DNA from: an uncultured Lachnospiraceae bacterium
GTDB lineage: Bacteria; Bacillota; Clostridia; Lachnospirales; Lachnospiraceae
NCBI GenBank assembly: GCA_947178465.1
Contig: CAMWYL010000010.1
Location: forward strand, 1-22,986
Reading direction: 5' to 3'
Length of the DNA stretch: 22,986 nt
The translations under genes were made by a program, and so were the position numbers. Of the stretch, positions 1 through 7,050 are shown in pieces (within the stretch, counting starts at the first letter, position 1; each line of letters starts with the position of its first letter). The notes beneath the pieces were generated by a model. It saw only the letters and a list, made by a program, of their open reading frames with translations, did no database searches and was not told the DNA's origin.

Positions 1-635
1 CGCAGATGATTGTGAATGTGGAGGCGCAAAAGGATATTCCCGGGGAATATAACATCCTGAACAGGGCAATATTTTATGTAAGCCGTCTTGTTTCCTCACA
101 AAAGGAAAGAGATTTCGTCAATATGAATTATGATGACGTAAAACGTGTGTTCAGCATTTGGATATGTATGAATGCGAAGCAGAATAGTATGAATTATGTG
201 CATCTTATGAACGAAAGCCTGATAGGCTCCTGTGACTGGGATGGAAAGCTTGATTTGCTCAATATTGTTTTAATTGGGCTATCAAATGAGCTTCCCGAGC
301 ATGATGAGCAGCATGAACTGCATAGGTTGTTAGGTACGCTGTTATCAAAACGGCTTACGGCAGATGAGAAGCTGAACATTATTGAGACAGAATATGATAT
401 TCCGGTAGTGGACGATATAAGAAGGGATGTGAGCGTTATGTGTAATTTGAGTCAGGGAATTCGGGAAGAAGGAAGAGAAGAAGGAAGAGAACAGGGGATA
501 ATTATTGGGGAAACCAAAATCATTATGAATATGTATAACAATGGCTTCACGATACAACAGATAGCCGATGCAACAGGCATGGAAGTGGAAGCGGTAAAGG
601 ATATCATAGAGGGAAGAGTGCTTATATTGGCATAA
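1..635 (+). CDS. Rpn-family PD-(D/E)XK nuclease/transposase-like protein, 5' end outside window
   Basis: This is the C-terminal 210 or so residues of a recombination-promoting nuclease (Rpn, YhgA-like). The frame is open from base 3, so the true start lies upstream. The first visible residues read QMIVNVEAQKD; the V-N-V-E-A-Q stretch matches the ExQ variant of the PD-(D/E)XK catalytic strand in this family, and the upstream catalytic Asp would lie outside the window. The tail carries the charged EEGREEGREQG linker and a short helix-turn-helix-like segment (FTIQQIADATGMEVEAVKDI), both typical of Clostridial members. Such proteins cut DNA and raise recombination in E. coli; that role here is inferred. 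A second, damaged copy lies at 11347-11995. The gene stops at TAA 633-635 and is followed by an inverted-repeat insertion and a terminator. Confidence 0.82.
   Translation, partial: QMIVNVEAQKDIPGEYNILNRAIFYVSRLVSSQKERDFVNMNYDDVKRVFSIWICMNAKQNSMNYVHLMNESLIGSCDWDGKLDLLNIVLIGLSNELPEHDEQHELHRLLGTLLSKRLTADEKLNIIETEYDIPVVDDIRRDVSVMCNLSQGIREEGREEGREQGIIIGETKIIMNMYNNGFTIQQIADATGMEVEAVKDIIEGRVLILA
358..559 (+). repeat. Direct repeat copy A, 202 bp identical to 11718-11919
   Basis: Read side by side with 11718-11919 (offset 11,360), every base from 358 to 559 is the same. Differences start at once outside it (357 a versus t; 560 g versus a). Looser similarity continues leftward to about 205 and rightward through the terminator to about 820. 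It lies in the 3' part of the Rpn-type genes. The sharp-edged identity inside a more divergent homology suggests recent gene conversion. Confidence 0.95.
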
Positions 636-700
636 TCGTGGGATATTACTCTGGCAATTAAATACACGGTTTTTGTGATATTAAATTGCCGGAGTAATAG
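636..700 (+). repeat. 65-bp palindromic insertion (REP/MITE-like)
   Basis: The block sits directly after the stop codon of the Rpn gene and is absent from the second copy, whose matching junction is at 11995/11996. It is mostly one large hairpin: 644-661 pairs with 681-699 (TATTACTCTGGCAATT against AATTGCCGGAGTAATA, one G-U pair), leaving a loop of about 20 nt. There is no T-run after the stem, so it is not a standard intrinsic terminator. It could be a small mobile repeat inserted in copy A or a segment lost from copy B. No clear target-site duplication can be assigned because both copies carry ATAA on each side. Confidence 0.7.
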
Positions 701-718
701 AATAATTCAGACAGGGAG

Positions 719-753
719 GCAGTGAATCGAAAGCAAACGGTTTGCTGCTTTTT
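719..753 (+). terminator. Intrinsic terminator after Rpn gene copy A
   Basis: An 11-bp stem with three G-U pairs forms between GCAGTGAATCG (719-729) and CGGTTTGCTGC (738-748), with loop AAAGCAAA, followed by five T. Very similar hairpins sit at 12014 and 14107. Confidence 0.8.
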
Positions 754-784
754 ACATTCAGATGCTTTTATGTAAGAAAAATTT

Positions 785-813
785 TTGACATTTTTGGGAA
801 AATATGGCAAAAT
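785..813 (+). promoter_or_regulatory. Candidate promoter for the 916 gene
   Basis: TTGACA (785-790), a 17-bp spacer, then CAAAAT (808-813), four of six matches to TATAAT. The next gene starts about 100 bp downstream. In the duplicate region near 12079 the spacer is about 10 bp shorter, which would disable that copy. Confidence 0.5.
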
Positions 814-915
814 GATGCAACTTTGATGCATTTATCTGCCATAATGGTTTGAAACGGAACGGATGAAGGAATGAGGCATGGAAAAATTGATATGAATTTA
901 CAAAGGGAGTAAATT

Positions 916-1778
916 ATGCGTGACAGAACTGCCTCGAATATCGGGAAAGAAAAATGGCGGTTGGCGGCAGTGATTGTAACAGTGACCATAACCGTGCTGA
1001 TTATTGCCCTGTCGGTAATTTTTAAGGCAGGGGAAAGCGGCAGGGGAGCGGGGAATGCGATATGTGTTTATAATGGAAAACGGATAAGCGCTTTGACAAA
1101 CATAGAGATACCGGGGCAGAAGTGCAGTATGGACTTTCGCCGGAGGAGATAGCAGAGCGGATAGAAGGCGTCTGCAAAATGAAAAATATGCCCGGTCAGG
1201 AGTTGGGAGAGCTGGGGAGTCTGCCGCAGGAAAACATAAATGTCCTGATATACCTTGCAAATGAAACGGGTGACATGGAATTCTATATGTTGGAGCGGAA
1301 TCCCTATGCCGGCGGCATGGGACAATTGAAGACGTCATTCATTACAGGCAAGTGTCTTGCAACAAGATTCATTGAAAGCATGGTAAAGCCGGGGCAGGAA
1401 GAGATACAGACAGAAGCGCTCTTTGAAACGGATATTCCGCAGCCGGAAGAAGTTGAGTTTATTCGGGCAGTTGAAAGACAGATAGAGGACTTGCTGAGAC
1501 AAGCCGAAATGCAGGGGGAATATGAGATACAAATAGGCGAATATGAATTGTTTTTTGAGAACAAGGCCTGCATATCAGCGGTGGTTACCGGAGAACAGGA
1601 GTATTATGTCAGATATTTAATTGTCAGATACGGAGATGACCGGTATTATTTCCGGCCGGTAGGCTTTGGGTCGGATGGGAGCCTTGAAGAATGTGAATTC
1701 GGGAGGCACCATATGAATCAGATATGTGCCGAACGGACAAAGCTGCTGAACAGGGAGAAATTCAGGGTAAATATTTAA
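916..1778 (+). pseudogene. Membrane-anchored hypothetical protein, apparently frameshifted
   Basis: The ATG at 916 has a good ribosome site (GGGAG, about 7 nt upstream). The first frame gives MRDRTASNIGKEKW, then a strongly hydrophobic segment (about residues 17-37), then about 40 residues ending in RRRR at a stop near 1150. A second open frame, shifted by one base, covers the same place and runs to TAA 1776-1778. It has no convincing ribosome site and starts in mid-domain (VQYGLSPEEIAERIEG, at a GTG at 1122). The simplest reading is one protein of about 285 residues, with a signal anchor and an extracytoplasmic domain, broken by an indel between about 1074 and 1150. I do not recognise the domain; it is rich in acidic residues and helices. 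Two overlapping genes or a sequencing error are alternatives. Confidence 0.6.
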
Positions 1779-1843
1779 GTGTGATAAATGCATGAGACGT
1801 CCGGAATGGGATGAAGAGGCATGAAATCAAGGAGGATAGACAT

Positions 1844-3034
1844 ATGATTTTGCAGAGCATATTTGCTGTGGCAGTCATCGGGAGACTGCTTGCGGGTATT
1901 GTTTCGGAAGCGGATATAACCTGTGTGAAAGCAGCATCGGAACGGGAATATGCTCCGGATGAAAATCCGGCAGAGCTGTTGACACTCCAACAAACCATAT
2001 CGGATTATCTGGAAATGGATGCATATTACGGTTGCTATCAGATTACCCGGTTTTATTCCACAATATATTATTCTGATAGAAAATATGATGTATTACCGGA
2101 GCAGGAAGCAGATATGATGCTCGGGCATGTGATTATTATGGAACCAGAGCGGTTAGTGACATATGATTCGGAAAGAGTATTGGGAAAAAGAGAAGGCAGA
2201 GCCGGATTTGACGGGAACTATATCATAGAAGCGTACACCATAGAAAATCCGCAATATAGGTGTGAGGCGGTTACATCAGATGCAGTGGATTTTTCCCTGA
2301 AGCTGGGTCAGGATATGAAAAGTGCAATAGGAGATTTCTTTTATGAACAGATAGGGAGCATTATTATCATTCCGCAGCTATGCAGTCCATATGGAACCCA
2401 ATATTATTATACGTTATCGGATGCGGATAAAATGATTATGTATTCAACCCTGAGCTGTCAGTATTTTTTATTGGAGAAAATGAATCAGGAGCAGGAAAGA
2501 ATACTGCCAAAGGAGCTTTCAGATGTAGAAAAAAAGCAGTTGTTGGAAGAAATTTATGGAGCTTATGAAGTGGTCGAATTTTTACCGACAAAGTTTTATC
2601 CGGCGAAGGATTCCTGTGGGTATGAAATATTGCCGCAGGAGGAAGCGGATATGATGCTTGGGCAGGAAATTGTGATAAAGGAAGAGGTATTTAATACATA
2701 CGATAATAACCGCCAACCCAATTCTTGGATTGCAAATCGGTTGGAGGACGGCTTTTGGATTGAAAAAGTGGAAATACACAATCCCGAATATCGTGTGGAG
2801 TGTAAGCTTCGGGAAGATATATATGGTATGCGTGACGATATGCTGCCCAAAGAGCTTCAGCAGCAGGAATATATTGAAATTGATGTATATCCTGGCTATG
2901 ACAAAGGGGCAAACACGTTGCCGCAGTTATTTTTAACGGAGAATGGGAAAATTATTATGTACGCCATGGGAGAATATTTTCTGTTGGAAAGCGCGAATGA
3001 CCGGTTACCGTATAAAGCCTCAGCTCCATATTAA
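1844..3034 (+). CDS. Secreted/membrane-anchored protein with two tandem copies of one domain
   Basis: The start is placed at ATG 1844 because GGAGG (1831-1835) sits 8 nt upstream; an in-frame ATG at 1811 would add 11 charged residues. The protein has 396 residues, with a hydrophobic leader (MILQSIFAVAVIGRLLAGIV) that lacks the usual N-terminal Lys/Arg. Two homologous units follow, about residues 61-212 and 238-382. Each begins YGxYxV or YGxYxI and contains LPxxEADMMLG, an acidic stretch with TYD, an E-NPxYR-E segment, a K-IIMY strand, and ends in YFLLE. The pattern (beta-strand rich, about 150 residues per unit) resembles lipocalin-like domains found in clostridial secreted proteins; this is inference from layout, not a firm match. 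Ligand and role are unknown. Its 3' end overlaps an LRR gene remnant in another frame, so the last few residues (YKASAPY) may come from a recombination junction. Confidence 0.72.
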   Translation: MILQSIFAVAVIGRLLAGIVSEADITCVKAASEREYAPDENPAELLTLQQTISDYLEMDAYYGCYQITRFYSTIYYSDRKYDVLPEQEADMMLGHVIIMEPERLVTYDSERVLGKREGRAGFDGNYIIEAYTIENPQYRCEAVTSDAVDFSLKLGQDMKSAIGDFFYEQIGSIIIIPQLCSPYGTQYYYTLSDADKMIMYSTLSCQYFLLEKMNQEQERILPKELSDVEKKQLLEEIYGAYEVVEFLPTKFYPAKDSCGYEILPQEEADMMLGQEIVIKEEVFNTYDNNRQPNSWIANRLEDGFWIEKVEIHNPEYRVECKLREDIYGMRDDMLPKELQQQEYIEIDVYPGYDKGANTLPQLFLTENGKIIMYAMGEYFLLESANDRLPYKASAPY

Positions 3035-3375
3035 GCGGACTGCAGGAACCGGAAATCGGATCTGATGTCAATACAGGTGTCTCTTTGGACGCATTTGCAA
3101 AAATGGATAAGCTCTCCCATTTGTACCTTGTGAAACTGAAGATTAATGATTTAACTCCTGTTTCTCAATTGCCGGAGTTGAAAACGATTTGTCTGGTGGG
3201 TACAGACATTGAAGATATAGAGTGTCCGGGTAAATTGGAGATGCTGAAAAGCGTGGAGATTTACGGGTATGGAAATAAATATGTAATTAATCAGGCAACA
3301 CAAAATCTTTCCAACCTGCAGAGGCTGATAGTAACAGATGATATACCTGATGATAGGGGGTTTTACCGGTTTTGA
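3016..3375 (+). pseudogene. Leucine-rich-repeat protein remnant lacking its 5' end
   Basis: The frame is open from 3016 and overlaps the end of the previous gene, with no plausible start or ribosome site. From about 3085 it reads as LRR-like units: FAKMDKLSHLYLVKLKIND, LTPVSQLPELKTICLVGTD, IEDIECPGKLEMLKSVEI, NLSNLQRLIVTDD. The spacing of L/I residues fits short bacterial LRRs of 22-24 residues. It stops at TGA 3373-3375. The rest of the parent gene, including its signal region, is absent. It looks like the 3' scrap of a longer LRR gene whose front was replaced by the neighbour's 3' end. No function is expected unless it is translated by coupling. Confidence 0.6.
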
Positions 3376-3429
3376 ATGCAGTTATACACCTCTGCTCCGA
3401 TATTCTAAAGAACTATGTGGGAGATACAG

Positions 3430-3924
3430 ATGAAGAAAAGATGTATTTTATTTTGCGTTGTTGTTTTAGGAATGATACTGATTTCTCCTATGCTTCGTTC
3501 GACACTTCCTGAAAACAGCAATTTGGACGGATGGATTGGAGAATATGAATATAAGGAATTATACCCATATAATGAGGGACCGGATTACTATACTTATCAT
3601 TACATAACAATCTGGGGGCAGGGGAACGAATATTATGCCCTGATTCGGGATGAGGGGTGTATTCCGAAAGCGGAGACATCGGTTTGGACGCTTGGATATG
3701 TGTCCGGAGATGAAAAGAAAATTGATATAGTTGCTTTGCAGACCCTGGCTTGGGACAGTTTGTATGGGGAATGTGAAAGATATAAAAAAGGAGAGGCGCT
3801 TATTCATCTTGAGTTTACAGGACAGGAAATAATCACGGAATGGATAGCATTGCGCGACCAATCTCCGATCTTAAAAGGAAGTAAAGATGCGATTATAGGG
3901 AGTTATTTCGAAAAGACGGAATAG
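3430..3924 (+). CDS. Small membrane-anchored hypothetical protein, paralogue 1 of a tandem pair
   Basis: The start chosen is ATG 3430, with GGGAG 3418-3422 upstream; ATG 3415 is in frame but lacks a site. The product has 164 residues, with leader MKKRCILFCVVVLGMILISPML, then an extracytoplasmic domain of about 140 residues with the signature DGWIGEYEYKELYP, YYTYHYITIWGQGNEYYAL, TLGYVSGDEKKI, ITEWIALRD and GSYFEK. The strand-rich, Trp/Tyr-rich pattern suggests a small beta-barrel, but the family is not recognised. Its neighbour at 3966 is clearly the same protein: both share WIGxYEY, ITIW, EYYA, YVSGD-KKI, LYG-CERY-KGE, ITEW-ALRDQ-PI and DAI-GSYFEK. The pair arose by tandem duplication and has since diverged. 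Confidence 0.72.
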   Translation: MKKRCILFCVVVLGMILISPMLRSTLPENSNLDGWIGEYEYKELYPYNEGPDYYTYHYITIWGQGNEYYALIRDEGCIPKAETSVWTLGYVSGDEKKIDIVALQTLAWDSLYGECERYKKGEALIHLEFTGQEIITEWIALRDQSPILKGSKDAIIGSYFEKTE

Positions 3925-3965
3925 TATGGACAAGCGGGAAATTGCGTAGCAATAAAGGGGTAAGG

Positions 3966-4448
3966 ATGAAAAAAAAGAGTATTTTGATTTGCAGCTTCGT
4001 CTTGGGAATAACATTTATCTGTTTGCTTATCCGGTTTGCAATTCCGCAAGCCGGTAATCCGGATGAATGGATTGGCGGATATGAATATTTGGAGTTATAT
4101 CCGAGAGAGGATGGAGTGAATTACTATACTGATTACAGGATAACCATCTGGAAACAGAATAATGAATATTATGCAATATTGCAGGGTGACGGATGGTTTC
4201 TGGAGACATGGACGCTTGCATATGTATCCGGGGATGATAAAAAGATTACCATAACTTTTCTGCAGACATTGCCGGGGGACAGATTATATGGATTTTGTGA
4301 GCGGTATGAAAAAGGAGAGGTACTCGTACAGTTTGAGCGTGAGGGACAAAAAATAATTACAGAATGGAAAGCGCTGCGTGATCAACACCCGATTTTTATC
4401 GAGAGCGAAGATGCAATTATGGGAAGTTACTTTGAAAAAGTAAAATAG
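3966..4448 (+). CDS. Small membrane-anchored hypothetical protein, paralogue 2 of a tandem pair
   Basis: ATG 3966 follows AAAGGGG (3954-3960); an in-frame TTG at 3942 is less likely. The product has 160 residues, with leader MKKKSILICSFVLGITFICLLI and then the same extracytoplasmic domain as the 3430 product (DEWIGGYEYLELYP, YRITIWKQNNEYYAIL, TLAYVSGDDKKI, ITEWKALRDQHP, GSYFEKVK). Relative to paralogue 1 it lacks a few residues in the middle (GDGWFLETWT against DEGCIPKAETSVWT). Both copies are intact, so both may be used. The 41-nt gap between them suggests one transcript. Function unknown. Confidence 0.72.
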   Translation: MKKKSILICSFVLGITFICLLIRFAIPQAGNPDEWIGGYEYLELYPREDGVNYYTDYRITIWKQNNEYYAILQGDGWFLETWTLAYVSGDDKKITITFLQTLPGDRLYGFCERYEKGEVLVQFEREGQKIITEWKALRDQHPIFIESEDAIMGSYFEKVK

Positions 4449-4473
4449 GAGGAAAATGCGGGTAGGAGATGTG

Positions 4474-4546
4474 TATTTTGGAGGAGATAGGCGCCAATGC
4501 ATTTCCAAGTATCATATTTGAAGAACTATTTAGCGGTATTGAATAA
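4474..4546 (+). pseudogene. 3'-end fragment duplicating the tail of the 8819 gene
   Basis: The frame reads EEIGANAFPSIIFEELFSGIE and stops at TAA 4544-4546. The intact gene at 8819-9739 ends EETGANAFPSITFEELFSGID. The DNA is nearly the same from ATTTTG (4474) to the stop, with one extra G near 4480 that shifts the frame upstream. Nothing upstream of 4474 matches that gene. This is the leftover tail of a lost paralogue, with the deletion joint at about 4472. Confidence 0.85.
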
Positions 4547-4603
4547 CGGCAAAAGGCGGGGGACTATCCGGTATGTTTGTATATAAAGGGAGAAAATCAA
4601 ATA

Positions 4604-5527
4604 ATGAACATCCATAGACGGTATTTAAAAGTGGCACTTGTGTCGGTAATAATTATCGGGATTTTGTTGGAGGCCTTGATTTGGGGCATGTTGTTTTACA
4701 GACAGGATGTGATGCAGAAATATAATGTGTATCACTCCGGTTACTATGTGATAGTACGAAACAAAGAAAATTCCGAGACGTTTTATTTTGAGGAATGGAT
4801 ATTGTATTCTTATTTTTTCAAAGATGCATATCTGTGTACCAAGGAGGGCAAAAAAGCGAGAAGTGAAAAGGAAGCTTATTTATATGTGGATTTAGGAGAG
4901 CGTGGGGGCTGGTGGGCTGATCCGTTTGGCAATTTACAAAAAGATAAAGCGGTGGAAAATGAGTATATACCGGATGGATTGATAGACGAATTAAAAAAAC
5001 ATGTTCATCTTGGATGGGGCAATGCAATCATACAAATGATAAACGAAGCAGAAGTAAATGAATTGACGGAGGATGAAGTGAAGAGGATTGCCCCTGAGGT
5101 GTTTGCGGAGGTGTATGACGCAGAGGCGGTCGGACAATCTTATTATGAGGTTGATTTTGACAATGACAGGCTACCCGATATTGTAATAAATAATAAGCTG
5201 GGAATGGGTATGTGGGGATTTAGCGAAGAATATTTTTACCGGCAAATGCCGGACGGGCGGTACAGTATGACACATCGGATAAACAGCTCAGGCAGTGCGA
5301 CAAGGTTTCTGCAGTATGATGGGAAAACTTATTTTATGGATATATGTATATTGGATTATAATGCTGCGGAAAAAGAATATGATTATCAATACTGTGAGGT
5401 GTATTATTTCCGAGACGGACATCCACTGGAAACCGTGCGGCTCACACCGGAAAACAATCAGTTAGTTGTAACGGTCAGGAAACGGTTTGTAAATGATTTC
5501 ATCAATATCTCGGAGGGATGGCGCTAG
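4604..5527 (+). CDS. Membrane-anchored protein with an EF-hand-like calcium-loop motif
   Basis: The start ATG 4604 follows AAAGGGAGA about 11 nt upstream; an in-frame TTG at 4577 is a weaker choice. The product has 307 residues. A signal anchor spans about residues 9-31 (VALVSVIIIGILLEALIWGM). The extracytoplasmic part contains YYEVDFDNDRLPDIVINN, where D184, D186, D188 and D192 sit like the loop of FG-GAP/EF-hand repeats; the glycine normally at the sixth loop position is Arg here. The same motif recurs in the 8819 and 12809 products. The remainder is Tyr/Trp-rich and predicted strand-rich. It stands where the 8819 homologue stands relative to a 9773-type gene in the other half of the array, so the two may be distant paralogues. 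Function unknown; calcium binding is inferred. Confidence 0.68.
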   Translation: MNIHRRYLKVALVSVIIIGILLEALIWGMLFYRQDVMQKYNVYHSGYYVIVRNKENSETFYFEEWILYSYFFKDAYLCTKEGKKARSEKEAYLYVDLGERGGWWADPFGNLQKDKAVENEYIPDGLIDELKKHVHLGWGNAIIQMINEAEVNELTEDEVKRIAPEVFAEVYDAEAVGQSYYEVDFDNDRLPDIVINNKLGMGMWGFSEEYFYRQMPDGRYSMTHRINSSGSATRFLQYDGKTYFMDICILDYNAAEKEYDYQYCEVYYFRDGHPLETVRLTPENNQLVVTVRKRFVNDFINISEGWR

Positions 5528-5540
5528 GAAGGAAGAACAT

Positions 5541-5734
5541 ATGGATAAATGAAAAAAAGCAAATAGGTTGTTATATTTTGGAATAACAGCTATATTATGC
5601 GTCGTATGTTGCAGTATTCATTCTACTTATATGAAGGGAAACTGATGATTTTGACAACCATGTCCTTTGGGGATTGTGAAATACCACTTCCCGAAATATA
5701 CGAATATTTAAAGGTGGACCCATGGTATGGATGA
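5541..5734 (+). pseudogene. Internally deleted copy of the 9773 DUF3298-like lipoprotein gene
   Basis: The stretch upstream and the start (AAGGAAGAACATATG) match the start of the 9773 gene. The reading frame meets TGA at codon 4, yet beyond it still encodes a lipoprotein leader ending VVCCS. At about 5620 the sequence jumps to the extreme 3' end of the same gene family: YLYEGKLMIL, then CEIPLPEIYEYLKVDPWYG and TGA 5732-5734, against YLYKGKLVIT and FEIPLPEIYGYLKVDPWYF in the intact copy. More than 1.1 kb of coding sequence is missing and the two parts are in different frames. The following 5735-5931 shows no gene or match to anything else in the window. Confidence 0.85.
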
Positions 5735-5931
5735 CCTTGCCGGAAACGGTTCAGCTCTTACTGCAATATATTTATGATGAAGATTATTGCCACTGTGTAC
5801 GAGGTATTGCTCAAAAGAGAATGGTCCTGTGTCAAGTTAGTCTGCAAGGACTTCTATGAGTAGTGACATACTGTTATGAACGATAGAGGAAGCCGGTCAT
5901 AGAAGACAGGAATAGAGAGGAGAAGTTAAGT

Positions 5932-6756
5932 TTGAAAAAATTTCCATATGGAATCATAGTAATAGCTTTATTTTCACTTTATCTTCTACTGTTTGTAAGT
6001 CTCTCGGATATAGTGAAATCTGAAGCTCCCATCTTAACAGATACCGTATACAGGTTTGAAAAGGAGGGGGATTGTACTGACCGGTGGAGAGGAATATCGA
6101 TAGAAATCCATTACCCGCAAATACAAAGTGGTTCAGATGCAGACTATATTACGAATATTGCTTTAAGGGATACGGCATTTTCATTTTTTGGTGACTTGGA
6201 AGAACTGACCTATGAAGAGGTAATAAATTTATTTCAGGAAGAGAGTAAAGATCCCGATTTTATTGATGTTACAAAGATAGAATATGAAGTTTTACAGTGT
6301 ACAGAGGATTACGTGAGTATAATTTTTTCTGTAGAAGCAGGGGATGGGTTCAGAGTATATTGTACCCGATATGTAGCGACAATTGATGTAAAAACAGGGC
6401 AGTATATACATCTTCAGGACGTAACGGATATGGAGCAGTTGGCGCAAATTCTTACAGACAATCATTTTGAAGTGGTTGCGGGAACATACTTTGAATTGCA
6501 TGAAGAGGATGTGCATGAGCCCGAATATATCACCCAATATATAGCGGATTTTGAAAATGAAATAAATGAGAGGGATATGAATCAACCTGATGATGGCGTG
6601 ATAAAGTGTTCGGATACTCACCGGCATTATTATCTGTATAGTTGTAAGAATATAGGCATGGATGAGGATTATTTGTATATTTATTTTCGTGATAGTTTGG
6701 CTTTCGAGGGATATTTTATTTTTAAGATTCCATGGAAGTATATTAAAGCAGATTGA
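5932..6756 (+). CDS. Membrane-anchored DUF3298-like protein
   Basis: TTG 5932 is used as start because GAGAGGAGAAG ends about 8 nt upstream and no better ATG lies nearby. The product has 274 residues with a signal anchor at about residues 6-27 (GIIVIALFSLYLLLFVSL). The outside domain begins SIEIHYPQI and includes YVSIIFSVEAGDG, a TxDVKTGQYIHLQDV segment, and a C-terminus DYLYIYFRDSLAF-FKIPWKYIK. This order (input strand, charged helix, strand, TGxxIxLxDl, then a final strand with IP) matches the DUF3298/DUF4163 (RsiV/PdaC-type) fold by pattern. It resembles one half of the 9773 product. RsiV in Bacillus binds lysozyme and PdaC is a peptidoglycan deacetylase; neither activity can be claimed here because no catalytic domain is present. 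Confidence 0.65.
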   Translation: MKKFPYGIIVIALFSLYLLLFVSLSDIVKSEAPILTDTVYRFEKEGDCTDRWRGISIEIHYPQIQSGSDADYITNIALRDTAFSFFGDLEELTYEEVINLFQEESKDPDFIDVTKIEYEVLQCTEDYVSIIFSVEAGDGFRVYCTRYVATIDVKTGQYIHLQDVTDMEQLAQILTDNHFEVVAGTYFELHEEDVHEPEYITQYIADFENEINERDMNQPDDGVIKCSDTHRHYYLYSCKNIGMDEDYLYIYFRDSLAFEGYFIFKIPWKYIKAD

Positions 6757-6799
6757 TAACTAAAAATGGAGCTATCCATGAAAAAGATGGGTTACATAA

Positions 6800-6949
6800 G
6801 TGGCAGAGAATAGAAGTGTAGCAGCTTCATATGCTGATTTTGATGTGGCTTTGAATTTTGATATGAGTAGTGGGGAAATTCTTACACTGCAAAGTTTTTT
6901 AATTTACCGGAAATAAGTCGGCTGGTGATGCCGTTGGAGCTTGTTTATT
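6800..6949 (+). pseudogene. DUF3298-like gene fragment
   Basis: A stretch starting near 6800 reads VAENRSVAASYADFDVALN then FDMSSGEILTLQSF, which lines up with GVADFGVTINLQSGERVMLDDL in the 9773 product. At 6895-6900 there is a run of six T. A seventh would keep the frame and give FFNLPEISRLVMPLELVY up to TAA near 6949, matching the LLEIDGL region. As it stands the frame ends early. No start, no leader and no tail remain. Confidence 0.6.
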
Positions 6950-6982
6950 AACGGTAAACATTACAAAAATTTTGAGGAAAAC

Positions 6983-7039
6983 ATGAATAAGAAAAAACGG
7001 TTTGTAACTTTTTTGATTGAACATCAGGTATTTACATAA
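6983..7039 (+). other. 18-codon ORF, probable leftover gene start
   Basis: MNKKKRFVTFLIEHQVFT with GAGGA about 6 nt upstream of ATG 6983 and stop at 7037-7039. Its first bases resemble the start of the next gene (MNKRKMVFVVELL at 7051). It is more likely a duplicated start with its body lost than a functional leader peptide, though the latter cannot be excluded. Confidence 0.35.
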
Positions 7040-7050
7040 TGAGGTGACAG

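Noticed and set aside
464..495. Repeated GAAGAAGGAAGAGAA as a microsatellite or CRISPR-like repeat
   Set aside because: It encodes the EEGREEGREQG linker that is standard for this nuclease family.
644..699. Large hairpin as an intrinsic terminator
   Set aside because: No T-run follows the stem, and a proper terminator lies 20 bp downstream.
3165..3181. Match of CAATTGCCGGAGT to the right arm of the 636-700 hairpin
   Set aside because: It encodes QLPEL of an LRR unit, and only about 12 bases match; no inverted partner is nearby.
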